Below are positions 45,201-56,305 of a stretch of 64,000 nucleotides of DNA, one piece after another; position 1 is the first letter of the stretch; each line of letters begins with the position of its first letter. The DNA lies in NCBI GenBank assembly GCA_039090855.1, contig CM077011.1, positions 32,011,501 through 32,075,500 on the forward strand, given 5' to 3'. The stretch comes from Macrothele yani (lineage: Eukaryota; Arthropoda; Arachnida; Araneae; Macrothelidae). Under the pieces are notes generated by a model that was not told the origin of the DNA, searched no databases, and saw only the letters and a list, made by a program, of their open reading frames with translations. The position numbers and the translations under genes are program-made.

Positions 45201-45885
45201 TACGTGACGTACCTGAAAGTCGAGAGTCTTCGGTAGCAGAGAATAGTGATGATCACTGAAACCTGCACCCTGCCTTCAAACTTCGTGGAGAGAAAACCAA
45301 ATCTGTCTCGACATGTGACGTACCTGAAAGTCGAGAGTCTTCGGTAGAAGAGAATAGTGATGATCACTGAAACCTGCACCCTGCCTTCAGACTTCGTGGA
45401 GAGAAAACCAAATCTGTCTCGACATGTGACGTACCTGATAGTCGGGAGTCTTCGACTGCCGGAAATAATGATGGTCACTGAATCCTGCACCGTAGCTTCA
45501 AACTTTGTGGAGAGAAAACGAAATCTGTCTGGATACATGACGTACCTGAAAGTCCAGAGTATTCGACAAAGGAGAATGGTGATGACCCCTGAAACCTGCA
45601 CCCTGCCTTTAAACTTCGTGGAGATAAAACCAAATCTGTCTCGACATGTGACGTACCTGATAGTCGGGAGTCTTCGACAGCCGGAAATAATGATGGTCAC
45701 TGAATCCTGCACCGTAGCTTCAAACTTTGTGGAGAGAAAACTAAATCTGTCTGGATACATAACGTACCTGAAAGTCCAGAGTATTCGACAAAGGAGAATG
45801 GTGATGACCCCTGAAACCTGCACCCTGCCTTTAAACTTCGTGGAGATAAAACCAAATCCGTCTGGACACGTGACGTCATACCTCA
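42270..45885 (-). repeat. 111-bp satellite array, roughly 30 units
   Basis: Units contain CTGAAACCTGCACCCTGCCT, TCAAACTTCGTGGAGAGAAA, ACCAAATCTGTCTG and GACGTACCTGAAAGTCGAG. At least three unit types occur: A (CGGTAGCAGAGAATGG), B (CGACATAAGAAATTGG) and C (CGACAAAGGAGAATGG). A and B alternate over much of 43.3-44.8 kb, giving a dimeric higher-order repeat; a C-containing dimer of about 222 bp is duplicated at 45.43-45.87 kb. Because 111 is a multiple of three, open frames run through many units on both strands (to 373 codons on the minus strand, repeating FLSTKFEGRVQVSVIIT). A SINE-A is inserted at 42644. I regard it as non-coding satellite. Confidence 0.92.
42644..42871 (+). mobile_element. 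SINE-A, copy 9, inside the satellite
   Basis: Full-length and well preserved: CCGCCCCGGTGGCGCAGTGG head, box B GGGTTCGAATCCCGG and a long A-rich tail. The word AAAAATATTGG is duplicated at 42633-42643 and 42872-42882 within satellite sequence, so insertion post-dates the array. Confidence 0.93.
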
Positions 45886-45957
45886 TAGGGAAGCATAAAT
45901 TGGCGGTCAGGGAAGGTTTGTCAGACAGTGCGTCGACTGAATCTTCGAGTCTACAAG

Positions 45958-46410
45958 TGGCTATTTATTCCAACGAGGAGTACTGCGAGATGGTTATGTT
46001 GTATGGGTAATGCGGTCGTCGGGCTAGAGAGGCAGCACGCCATTATGCATTACGTTTCCTTAATCGTTTTCATACTACTGCGGCTATTATCATCAATGTC
46101 GTTCGCCGCCTGGGAGAAACCGGGAGCATTACAAATCGTTCCCGTTCAGGCAGGCCGACACTTGCAGGTGTGCACGTGCTGCCAGTGGACGTCCTGGCCT
46201 ATGCGCTAGCCCACCCACACTGCAGTACGAGAGATATCAGTGCGACGTGTGGCCTTACATTTGGTCGTGTATGGTAAATTTCTACAACCCCGTATTATCC
46301 AAGTATGCAGTAATGTAACACCTGAAATGCTGCAAAACGTCCAACAAGAAGTTCTAGCTCGAATACAGATGTGTATCGCTGCCGATGGTGGACACATCAC
46401 TAATGCTTAA
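45958..46410 (+). pseudogene. DUF4817-type transposase, internally deleted
   Basis: The frame reads VAIYSNEEYCEMVMLYG, a stop, RRAREAARHYALRFLNRF, VVRRLGETGSITNRSRSGRP and TRDISATCGLTFGRVW: the N-terminal helix-turn-helix of arthropod DUF4817-type transposases. After a stop and frame change near 46275 it jumps to the C-terminus, PRIIQVCSNVTPEMLQNVQQ and CIAADGGHITNA, ending TAA at 46408-46410. The DDE/D catalytic domain is absent: an internal deletion. It begins within about 75 bp of the satellite array's end and is followed by a candidate terminal repeat at 46770-46919. Confidence 0.82.
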
Positions 46411-46769
46411 GTATTAGTACTGACATTTTGTATTTCTAGAACATTATTTTGTGTTTTTCTTCTTCGTAATGTCCTACTGCTGTATGAATTTCCTACTACT
46501 TCACTGTACAGTGCATAATAAATTGTACCTTGCTGGCACATACATGTCTTAGTTTTATTAGTAAAATTACATCACCTTATAATGTCACACTTCTGCACGC
46601 GATGAGTGACGTATTTATGCCGGTGATCAGATACCCAGAGATCTGCATTTCTGGACTTCTATTGGAGAGTTTGATGAATGTAGGGCGTCATTTCATACTA
46701 AATCGGTGACACTCTACACGTTTGCTATTGACCTTTTCTTGCTATCTCTCTTGGTTCTCGCGATAAGAT

Positions 46770-46919
46770 CGCTAACTTCCAAAATTCGCCGCTAGGGGTG
46801 CTGCAATCAGTCTCATCTGATAGAACATAGTCACTTTACTATATGTACAAACTACTTCCACAACTCTAGCATTTTGCGTTCAAAAGTTATTTCCCTGTTT
46901 AAAGACTTTCCTATACACC
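46770..46919. mobile_element. Candidate right terminal repeat related to the 34.3-kb MITE
   Basis: Read outward it contains CCGCTAGGGGTGCTGC, CACTTTACTATATG, AAGTTATTTCCC and GACTTTCCTATACACCCTA next to TATA. Order and spacing match the long ends of the MITE at 34336-35429 (CTTTCCTATGCACCCTG). Position downstream of the DUF4817-type remnant suggests it is that element's end; the left end was not found. Confidence 0.55.
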
Positions 46920-47159
46920 CTATATACTGTATATTTGCGAATCATGTGTAACTGAAATAATTGTATGTTTAAAAGATTAAAAATGAAGTTAGGTTTCATT
47001 AGTCAGGAGTTATATTTGCCGCTGTCACTGGTATGGTACCTTTGTTTTTCGTCACAAGTGAAAAGAATGCACATAGAGTTTTAGGGTATATTTTATACTT
47101 TCAATTTAAATATCTTCTAGCGCATTAAGTTAGCCAAATGACTTTTGGTCTTAAGGTTT

Positions 47160-47340
47160 ATTATTTGTTGTTATGATTTAATTCCATTTAGTATGTACCG
47201 GACTCTGGCTCGGTGTGGTCGTGAGTGGCGCGAATAAATGCACTGTGTTGTAGGTAAATAAATCAATACTCTCGATTCAATCGTTTTATTTCACACCTTG
47301 GCATGCGAAAGATACATGGCATAATATCTACAAAAAGTAC
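47160..47340 (+). repeat. Dispersed LTR-like repeat, copy 2
   Basis: Contains TTATGATTTAATTCC, TGTACCGGACTCTGGCTCGG and two AATAAA signals, and aligns with 3826-3997 plus 4221-4275. This copy lacks the SINE, so it marks the empty site. Confidence 0.6.
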
Positions 47341-47476
47341 CAGGGTACTCTCACGATTCTTCGCCCTGCTAAGAGCGTAAGTACATTTCTCTTTCAAAAA
47401 CTCTGCCATGAAATATTATTTTTGCATTGGAAGTAATTGAAGAAACAGAGTTATTACCCCCGAGAATTCGGCGCCA

Positions 47477-47697
47477 GCCGCCCCGGTGGCGCAGTGGTCT
47501 AAGCGATGGCCTCTGATCATTCGTCCGTACGGGGTCCGGGTTCGAATCCCGGTCAGGCATGGATGTTGTGTTTGTCTTACGGCACTGGCTCTCTCCCTTC
47601 CCTGGAACCAGTGACCCTAAATTAGGGACGGGCGACTGCTTATAGCCCAATGAGTTGCTCACGGTGGTCGTTAAACATCCAATCAAAAAAAAAAAAA
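47477..47697 (+). mobile_element. SINE-A, copy 10, young
   Basis: Nearly consensus full-length copy with intact box A and box B regions. An exact 12-bp duplication AATTCGGCGCCA flanks it at 47465-47476 and 47698-47709. The perfect duplication and tail imply recent retrotransposition. Confidence 0.95.
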
Positions 47698-47709
47698 AAT
47701 TCGGCGCCA

Positions 47710-48870
47710 TTTTTCTTGTTAAAAAAATATGTCGAGCATTCGAAGCTTAACAGAGCATGATTAAGCTTTTATGTCACGTGATTTACCTTTTATATCACAT
47801 GCCGTTCTACTTTCGTTCTTATTTGCGGAAGGCAAGTGCAAGTTTACTTCTGTATATTCAATGCTTTTAATAATTTCCATCTTCCACAGTTTTTGGACGA
47901 ACATGTAATTTTTTGTGGCCTTCGAAATCCCCAATTTTTCGCATTTTAATTTTTATCTCTGATGCATTCAAACTAATGTTAGATTCAGTTACAGATTTTA
48001 TAAATATAATTACCAGTTGTTTTCAAAATTGGTGTGTGCGAAGAGTTTAAAACTAAATACATTCTTTCAACGCATATATACATTTGTTTTAATCTTCCCA
48101 TTACGTTTTTCCACCATTTACTGCGTATGCAATAAATTTATGTTTAATTCAAAACATCCTATTATACGTATTAAAATTTGGATGTTCAATCCATGTTTGA
48201 TTCGGTAGCATACTATTTCGTTCCCATCTGAAAACTTGAGTCCTGGATGAAAGTCATGTAATGTATAATTTTTTTTCTTTCTTCACTGGCTTCAGTTACT
48301 TTGAATTAGAGATGAAGACAACCTAGGGCCGGGTTAGCGCCTCTCCAATATTCTTCACTTTTCCAATTATTTATATTTATATTTTGCCCTCATATTATAC
48401 ATTTCTAAAAAAAACTAAGCCTAGGCTTAATTTCAAGTTAAAATTGCGAAGAAAATTCATTACCAAATTGAGAAAAAATAAAGATAATGTTTTTTAATGT
48501 TACATCTTTAGATACGGTACATGCCCATCCCCTTCTCCGTTCCCGAAAAAAAAAAAGAAATACCCCAAGCTACGCTTTGTAACATATGTATCTAAATTCA
48601 CCTTCCTATTTGAGTTTCCGTTTTGATGTAAATTGTTACTTCGATAGATTTCTTTCTGAACAGCACGTCAAAGCTTTTAAGTTTCTTCATAACTTTTGCC
48701 AACGTCTGACAATGAGTCGAAGATAAATAAAAAGCCACGTCCAGTGGAAGTAGTGTGTGTATGTGGTTGCACGCGCGTAAGATGATGTACTACATGAAGT
48801 AGGACCTCGTGCTTTCACAGTACAGTATTACTAAAGTCAAAAATCATCTGTACGTCTGATTAAAGTGATA
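47710..48870. other. Non-coding AT-rich stretch
   Basis: No gene or repeat recognised. Confidence 0.4.
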
Positions 48871-48952
48871 TAATATATGATGAAAAGTATCCGTACACCC
48901 CTTTTGAGTAGTGCATTTGTTCATATATCTCACAGCAATGGCCCATTCAAGT

Positions 48953-49560
48953 ATAACAAGTTAGTAAAATCATGCAATGCATTGATTATGATACGCTTTC
49001 CAACATACTAGAAATCATAGGAAAATGCTTTGGTTTTGAGGGGACTAAACAATGGTATAACGTTTGAGGTCTACAGATATGAAAGTTAAATCTCTTTGTG
49101 CCCGTGTCACCTATTTCTATTATCCAGCGCTAACAAATATAAGCCGTTTTATAATTAAAAATTCCATTTAAATCGGGCAATTTTCGCGGAAGTTATTGTG
49201 CGAAAATAATGGCTAACGAATCTCACGCATGCGCACTGTCCGCAATTTCCGACAAAAACATTTTTGGTGGAACTGCTTCCAAAGTCATTAAGGAAAAACG
49301 TATTGTATTACGTCGCAATCGAAGCATTGTTACGTAAGTTATGACGCATAGGGGCGATAAAATGGATCCCGCTCCTGTCCTGACCTTTGACCCCATTTCG
49401 TCCATTTTCAATAGGGTTCGTCCCCAGGTTGTCCTTTACCACATGCTAAAATTTCATCGAAATCGAACCATTTTTAAGCGAGTTATCGTGCGGACAGACA
49501 GATAGACGGAAAACGCTGGAGCATATACGCTTCTTCAACCTACGATTGGAAAGCGTAAGA
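48953..49560 (+). mobile_element. Non-coding GACA-microsatellite element, copy 3
   Basis: Left end AACAAGTTAGTAAAATCATG, ATACGCTTTCCAACATAC, sub-units with CTCCTGTCCTGACCTTTGACC, GAGTTATCGTGCGGACAGAC and right end GATTGGAAAGCGTAAG. Same layout as the 12.8-14.0 kb copies. It lies inside a Tc1 element and is therefore the younger insertion, or was carried along by rearrangement. Confidence 0.72.
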
Positions 49561-49599
49561 AAGACTGTGGACTTGAAAATATCATAGAAAAACATGAAC

Positions 49600-50607
49600 A
49601 GTAGAATGGGCCGCACCACAGAGCTCAATAACTTTCAACGCGGCCCTGTCATGGGATACAATCTTAGAAATAAGTCAGTTCAGAAATTTCTGCCCTACAG
49701 CAGCTGCCCCGATCAATTGAAAGGTATGTGATTGTGAAGCGAAAACGCCAAGAAGCAACAACAGAGAAAAGGCCACGTAAATGACAGAGCGGGACCCCCG
49801 AGTGCTGAAGCGGGTGGTGCGAAAGAAACGCCTATCCTCGATTGCAGCACTCACCGCAGAATTCTAAAACAGCACTGGAAGCAACGCCAGCACTATAATG
49901 GTTCCTCGACAGCTGCAGGGAATGGAATATCACGTCCGAGTAGCCTCACACAAGCCTAACATCAGCAAAATCAACGCCAAGTGTCTATTAGAGTGGTGTA
50001 AAGCACCACCCTATTTAACTCTGGGGCAGTGGAAACGCGTTCTCTTGAGTAATGCGTCACGTTTCACTATCTGGCAGTGAAGTCAGTATGTGGAGAATGC
50101 CAGATGAACGTTGCCTTCTCGCCTGTGTTGTGCCAATGGTGAAGTTTTGTAGTCATGCTCTGGGGCTGTTTTACATGGTTTGGGCTGATCCCCCTAGTTC
50201 CAGTACCCGGGATTCTTAACGCGGTTGCTTATAGTGACATCCTCGAAAGTGATGCGTTCCCAACATTACAGCAACAGCTCAATGGAATTCTTTCCTTTAC
50301 CAATACAAGGTGCCCTTGTCCACAAAGAAAGGTCCGTACAGAAATGGTTTGACATAAAATGGGTGTGGAAGCACTTCGATGCACAGCCGCGATATCAACC
50401 CCACTGAACATCTTTGGGAGGAGTCGGAACGCCGACTGCTACCAGACCGAACCAACGACCATTGTGACCAACATAAATACTGCTCTTCTGGCAGAATGGA
50501 GAGAAATTACCTCAGCAAGGTACCAAGATGTGGTGGAAAGCCAGCAGAATGGAGGCTGTGACAGCAGAAAAAAGTGGACCAACTCGATATTAATTGCGTT
50601 CTTGTAA
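49600..50607 (+). pseudogene. Tc1 transposase pseudogene
   Basis: Plus-strand blocks: MGRTTELNNFQRGPVMGYN (N-terminus), GNGISRPSSLTQ-like second helix-turn-helix remnants, LLEWCKAPPYLTLGQWKRVL followed by SNASRFTIWQ (catalytic Asp of SDESRFT replaced: here SNAS), [20 protein letters not shown], and a C-terminal part with WREITSARYQDVVES. Numerous frameshifts and stops. The order matches Tc1 transposases; the second and third acidic motifs are not legible in one frame. Inactive. Confidence 0.82.
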
Positions 50608-50814
50608 CAGAGAGTTTGTGAATAGGCAAGTGTCCGGATGCTTTTGACCAGACAGTGTATCTCATGATAATAGATATGTAATTGGTGTTGTCATGGATCT
50701 GCGTCTACAAGATGTTGCTCGACAAGTAAGAAGAATAAAGGACGAATTGGATTTTGTATGTAAGAAGTCTTAATCGAATGTACTCTGGCCGATATTTCTT
50801 TCCTGTTGAAACAC

Positions 50815-50946
50815 AAATTTGTGGGTAACGGGAATCGAACCTACGCCTCCTCGCACCGGAGCCAGTTGCTCTAAGCTACACCGACGAAATGTATCGCTAC
50901 ATATTTGTCGTCTTGACACGTCCTTTACCTCTGTAGTACATCACAT
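50815..50946 (-). mobile_element. SINE-C, copy 2 (head and leader)
   Basis: Minus-strand leader TGATGTACTACAGAGGTAAA, then CGTCGGTGTAGCTTAGAGC and box B GGTTCGATTCCCGTTACCC. The tRNA-like part maps to about 50820-50888. Downstream body not delimited. Confidence 0.6.
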
Positions 50947-50967
50947 CATCTCCCTTCTAATGTGTTT

Positions 50968-51240
50968 TTTTTTTTTTTGAATCAAAGAAGGAATTTTCAT
51001 TAATTCCAGACGATGTGCAGAACAAACAGAGCACATTTTTCGAAGAACCCAACGGTCAGTAGATCCAGTTTCCTCAATTGAGCACCAGTGTGATAAAACA
51101 AATTTAGTTTGTGACGGGGATCGAACCGCATCCCTCTTCTCCGCAGCCGAATGGTTTACCAGTAAAGCTACACCGACGTAATTTATCGTAGCGGATCTTG
51201 TCGTCTTGACACGTGCTTTACCTCTGTAGTACATCACAAT
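50968..51240 (-). mobile_element. SINE-C, copy 3, with A-tail
   Basis: Minus-strand order: leader TGTGATGTACTACAGAGG, tRNA-like head CGTCGGTGTAGCTTTACTGG with box B GGTTCGATCCCCGTCAC (51113-51183), unique body of about 130 bp, and a poly(A) end (T run at 50967-50980 on the plus strand). Shares leader and head with the adjacent copy and with 29.2 kb. Confidence 0.65.
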
Positions 51241-51552
51241 CCAACTGCTTAATATTTTAAGAGACTGTGTTAGAGCAAACTATCAAGCAACACATAAAAA
51301 CTAAAATCTTAAAACATTATAGCTACTACTCTATTTCTTTTAACCTTAAAAGTTTGCGAAAGCTGACGAACTTCAAAAAAAAAAAATTATGTGACCCTTA
51401 TAGGATTAATTTAGAAACAGTATTTTCACTTTGAACTATGATGTACTAATTGAAAATCCTCTGAACTTAATATTAGAAAAGAAAGTGAGAGGATGTTTAT
51501 ATTTCCTTAATTAAACTAATAATTTTTACTCTGCCTTATTACTATATCCATA

Positions 51553-52575
51553 GTTCTTGTTAAAGCATCGCTTTGCAAAACTAAAGATTTACTTCAAATA
51601 AGAATTTCTGTGTTTCTTATTTATTTAAATCAAATAAATAAGATTTGGAGGTACGTCATGTTTGTACGTTTCAATATTTTTGTAATTTAATAAATTACCA
51701 ATAATTAACTTCATTGTTCTTTTTATATAATTAGCTCTTCTTTGCAAACTGAAGAGACTTATTTCAAATAAAAACCTGTGTTTCTTATTCATTTTAACTA
51801 GAGAAATAAGATTAGGAGCTATGTCATGTTTCTACGTTTCAGTATTTTTGTAATTTAATAAATTACCGATGATGAACTTCGTTGTTTTTTTCTTTTATAA
51901 TTAGCTCATCTTTTCAAACTGAAAATACTTATATCGAATAAAAAATCTGCGTGTTTCTTATTTATTTTAACCAGAGAAATGAGATTTGGAGCTGCGTCAT
52001 GTTTCTACGTTTCAAAATTGTTGTAATTTAATAAATTCCCGACAATGAACTTCATTGCTCCTTTTTTGTAATTAGCTCTTCTTTGCCAACTGAAGAGACT
52101 TATTTCGTATAAAAATCTGTGTTTCTTATTTATTTTAGCCAGATAAATATTACGATCTTCGTCATATTTTTAGGTTACGATACTTTTGTAATTTAATAAA
52201 TTAACGATAATGAACTTCATTGGGTTTTTTTAGCTCTTCTTTGCAAACTGGAGAAACATATTTCGAATAAAAATCACTGTGTTCCTTATTCACTTTAACC
52301 AGATAAATACGATTTGGGGCTGCGTCATGTTTCTACGTTTAAATATTTTTGTAATTTAATAAATTACCGATAATGAACTTCATTGTTTTTCTTTAATTAG
52401 CTCTTCTTTGCAAACTGAAGAGACTTATTTCGAATAAAAATATGTGTGTTTCTTATTTATTTTAACCAGAGAAATATAATTAGGAGCTCCTTCATGTTTT
52501 TAGGTTACAATATTTTTGTAATTTAATAAATTATGGATAATGAAATTCACTGGGTCTTTTTCTTATAACTAAGCT
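51553..52575 (+). repeat. AT-rich tandem repeat of about 165-170 bp, six units
   Basis: Units contain TTAGCTCTTCTTTGCAAACT, GAAGAGACTTATTTCGAATA, TGTGTTTCTTATTTATTTTA and TTTTGTAATTTAATAAATTA. Unit starts lie near 51731, 51900, 52070, 52228 and 52396, plus a leading diverged unit. No coding. Confidence 0.9.
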
Positions 52576-52599
52576 CTCTGCTTTGAAGTAAGTTTTTCT

Positions 52600-54180
52600 C
52601 TCCCTCTAAATCTTACTTTGAAGATTACTGTGCGCAAAAAGCCAGTATGTCCCTGATCGGTTGTGTGAAAATATTACCCACTATTTCACGCCAAAGCTTT
52701 CGATGTTAGAGATCCTTGTCCAAAATGCGTTTCGTTGAGAATCAGACGTGTCGCTTTTATATGTGGCGAACTCAAGATTGACACGTCCTGCGTGATGATT
52801 CATGTGCAACAAGAAAAAGGCCGCACTTTTGTTTCGCTCCTTATACCACCTAAAAACTTCATGCATGCGTAAGCTTCCAGAAGTAACTGCAGATAAGTTT
52901 TGTAATCCAGGAGAAATAAGAACGACAAAATTATGTTTACACTTCTCAGAATGGGCTCTTTTTCAAAATCGGATTATGTCCAGTTTGCAGACTTTTCACC
53001 ACGCAGGGTAATAACTCGTCATCTTTGTCTCTTGGCTCGGGGGATTAACTTCGAGAGAGCAGTCGCACTGGAAAAATCCATTCCTCACCATTTTGAGAGA
53101 TGACCAGAGCATTCCATTCCAGCATCTTCCTCCCTCGGCTTCGTCTGTGTGTGTGTGTGTGTGTACAGAGAGGCGAGAATGATTGCCGTATAGTTCTTGT
53201 CAATGGATATTTAGTTTCGCTCTTTTTCCGGTTAGCCCATTCATCTGCAGCTGTCATGAAAGCCTTTTTGCAACAGCATTCCGTGAACTAAGATTGCTAT
53301 GGGGGTCGTCAGTAACACGGAGACGTTGCGTGTGATGGCGCATTCTGTCGAAGCAAGAGAGAGAGAGAGAGTGTGTGAGTGAGATCCGGACGACTAAGTG
53401 ATTGTTATGGCTGTAGGGAAGAGGACGGTCACTTCGGTTTTATTTTCTGTTTCCACTGTCTTTGCCGCCGAGTCCATTAATCAGACTGACGCGGAACGCG
53501 GATTACGTTTGCACATCAGCAGTTCTTCCCGAAGGTCGATCTCTTTTCGGGATCGCTTGATTTATGAATACGTTCCTTATCTGATTGAGGAAGGAATCAT
53601 AATTCCACGGCAACGGCCCTTCCCTTTTTCAACTCCACCCCACCCTTTGAGGAGAAAGTATATTTGGTTAATGGTGCGATCGCATTGTTTCACTCCAGTG
53701 ATCATTCATCCCAAGAAAGGTGCGATCGCAGTAGACGGCAATGGAACGGGCCTTCGAGATAACTCTCTTTCCGATAGAACTGTGAAATATCTTGGACAGC
53801 CCATTTGCCGCTCACGTTTAAAACGGAAAATATTTTCCCTTTATCTTCAAGAAATGCACATTTCCAAACCATTTGCAAAAAAGAGCAGGAATTTTTAGTT
53901 GTCTCACATCAACATGAATAGTTATGCTTTCGGAACATACCATACTAATAAAGTTGTACTGCCTCTCCAACGAGGAAGTTAACATAGCCTGTAAAGTAGA
54001 CATTCTATGTTTTTGCGCATTTTAAGCACTTACGCTTTTGGAGTATGCAGATACAGGAGCGTCTCACATTGAGAAGGGGGTGGGGGGTAGCTCAGCAAGA
54101 CTTAATTTTTTAACGTTGAGGGTGCCTGAACAGCGCATATTTTTTCACTACCTTGTACTCACTCCATCCGCCTTCTCCCA
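52600..54180. other. Mostly unique DNA with microsatellites
   Basis: Contains a (GT)n tract at 53145-53164 and (GA)n at 53356-53371. An open frame of 166 codons spans 53398-53898, but I see no domain, signal sequence or family resemblance, and it could be chance. If a host exon exists in this window, this and 5.7-8.2 kb are the places to look. Confidence 0.35.
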
Positions 54181-54187
54181 TTATGGG

Positions 54188-54910
54188 AAAATAAACAAAA
54201 CTGCAGAGTTTTAAGATTTATAGATGCCATTTTTTATTTAATTGAGTTTTAAATTTAAAATAATTATATTAATGAAATTAATTTTACTTATAACCAATGT
54301 AACTCCGAGATCTTCAATTCAGTTTTAGAATTAAAAATAAACAAAACTGCAGAGTTTTAAGATTTGTAGTTGCCATTTTTTATTTAATTGCGTTTTAAAT
54401 TTAAAATAATTATATTAATGAAATTAATTTTACTTATAACCAATGTAACTCCGAGAACTGCAATTCAGTTTTAGAACTAAAAATAAACAAAACTGCGGAG
54501 TTTTAAGATTTATAGTTGCCATTTTTTATTTAATTGCGTTTTAAATTTAAAATAATTATATTAATGAAATTAATTTCACTTATAACCAATGTAATTCCGA
54601 GATCTTCAATAAAGTTTTAGAATTAAAAATAAACAAAACTGCAGAGTTTTAAGATTTGTAGTTGCCATTTTTTATTTAATTGAGTTTTAAATTTAAAATA
54701 ATTATATTAATGAAATTAATTTTACTTATAACCAATGTAACTCCGAGAACTGCAATTCAGTTTTAGAACTAAAAATAAACAAAACTGCGGAGTTTTAAGA
54801 TTTATAGTTGCCATTTTTTATTTAATTGCGTTTTGAAATTTAAAATAATTATATTAATGTAATTAATTTCACTTATAACCAATGTAACTCCCAGATCTTC
54901 AATTCTGTTG
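54188..54910 (+). repeat. AT-rich satellite of about 147 bp, five units, dimeric
   Basis: Units contain AAAATAAACAAAACTGCAGA, GCCATTTTTTATTTAATTG and TTATAACCAATGTAACTCCG. Two types alternate: one ends AGATCTTCAATTCAG, the other AGAACTGCAATTCAG, giving a dimer of about 295 bp. No coding. Confidence 0.92.
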
Positions 54911-55142
54911 CAGGATTAATTTTAGGGCAGCATTAAAGTTATTTAAATCTTGATCTTTTCCTCATCTTCAATGGGTTTTTGAGAATATACAGACAGTTCC
55001 CAGTTGCTTTACGCCGTTGAGGGGTATTCAGCAGTGTTGGAGCGCAGTTAAGGGCAGTTAAAACCAATAAACACAGAGAGAGACACGAAAACCAGAGTGC
55101 AATACCAAATTCACCGTACGAGACCCAAAATCTCTGAAAATT

Positions 55143-55352
55143 CTTTTTTTCGATTGAAGGTTTAACGACCACCGTGAGCAACTTGATGGGATATAAGCAG
55201 GCGCTCGTCTCTAATTTAGGGCCACTGGTTCCAGGGAAAGGAGAGAGCTAGTGCCGTAAGACAAACACAACATCCATGCCTCACCGGGATTCGAACCCAG
55301 ACCCATCTCCGTCGAATGATCAGAAGCCATCGCTTACACCACTGCGCCACAT
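55143..55352 (-). mobile_element. SINE-A, copy 11
   Basis: Minus-strand copy with body and tRNA head (box B GGGTTCGAATCCCGG as reverse complement near 55287). The tail (T run at 55144-55150) is short and the head end is diverged (CGCCACATTAGGAGCC). Confidence 0.85.
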
Positions 55353-55441
55353 TAGGAGCCCTCTGTGCATTCAATTGATCCCTACGTGGTGCATGTGGTA
55401 TAGCCAATTCTTAAAGAAAAGTATGGTTAAAAAGTAAAAAT

Positions 55442-56060
55442 ACACTGCTGATTGTGAAAATTGCAACACGAAAAAAAAAATCGCGCTATAAAAATGAAAT
55501 TTATATCATAGGTGCTTTATGTTACAGGAGATAACTAATTATTATTGTAGAGCTGTACAAGATTTTTTTCGCATCAAAACTCAGTATCGTGTGAAACTAC
55601 CTCGAGCAACAATCACAGCCTAAACAAGGCATGGCATTGAATGGATGAGGTCTTCGATATCGTCTTGAGGAATATCCTGCCAGGCTGCTTCTATAAGAGA
55701 CCAGAGTTCATTTGTAGTCATTGGCGGAGGCACTTGAAGGGCTAGTCGCTTAGCTACCATGTCCCAGACATGCTCGATAGGGGACGTATCCGGCGAACGT
55801 GCAAGCCAGAGAAGAACCAGTATCTGTGGAAGAGGTCTTGGCCACTCCTGGGCACATGTGGCCAAGCACTGTCCTGCTGGAATACAGCGCCAGTACAACT
55901 CTGAAGGAAGCGTATCACCTCTGCCTCTAAGACCTCCCTGATGTATCGCTGGCTGTTGAGGGTTTGCTCAATTCGTATCAGGTGAGATCGCGAATTGAAA
56001 CCAATTGGGCCCCAAACCATAACGCTTCGTGTTGAGCCGGTATGACGTTGCAAAGTGCAC
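55442..56060 (-). pseudogene. Tc1 transposon 3' fragment
   Basis: Minus-strand blocks read HTGSTRSVMVWGPIGFNSRS, NSQRYIREVLEAEVIRFLQ, VFQQDSAWPH (second catalytic Asp) and, in another frame, WLARSPDTSPIEHVWDMVA (Glu). The left end TACACTGCTGATTGTGAAAA...GCAACACG resembles the terminal repeat of the element at 56990. The N-terminal half is missing. Same subfamily as the next element by terminal repeat and protein blocks. Confidence 0.85.
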
Positions 56061-56305
56061 GCATGGGATCATTTGATTATTGGTCTTATCTCTAGAAGTA
56101 CACTGTTAAAATTGGTACTTAGAAATAAGCAAAAGGTCCTCGATTTTGAGTATATTTTGGGCTTATATTAACTCCGAGTACTTATGTCTCATTTTTGAGT
56201 ACATACAGGGAATCAATTGTGAGTATAACTGGTATTTTTAATTTGAACTAAATTTTGAGTACATATAATTCAAATATATGTATTGAAAAATATCCATATA
56301 TATGT

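Larger units (their letters stand above)
48878..50657 (+). mobile_element. Tc1-like transposon with nested GACA element
   Basis: Right end CATCCGGACACTTG...CAGTG (minus-strand reading CACTGTCTGGTCAAAAGCAT) is bordered by TA at 50658-59; the left end GAAAAGTATCCGTACACC near 48881 is its degraded partner. The interior contains a transposase pseudogene, and the 5' part is interrupted by a GACA element at about 48953-49560. Confidence 0.72.

Noticed and set aside
44765..45886. 373-codon minus-strand frame (and 298- and 217-codon frames nearby) as a repetitive protein gene
   Set aside because: It lies wholly in the 111-bp satellite; a unit that is a multiple of three and lacks stops gives long frames on both strands. 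No start context, splice sites or family match.
51113..51183. Functional tRNA gene on the minus strand
   Set aside because: Part of a longer unit with leader and A-tail shared with neighbouring copies.
53398..53898. 166-codon open frame as a host gene
   Set aside because: No domain, signal peptide or recognisable family; flanked by microsatellites. Chance cannot be excluded, so it is mentioned only in the region note.
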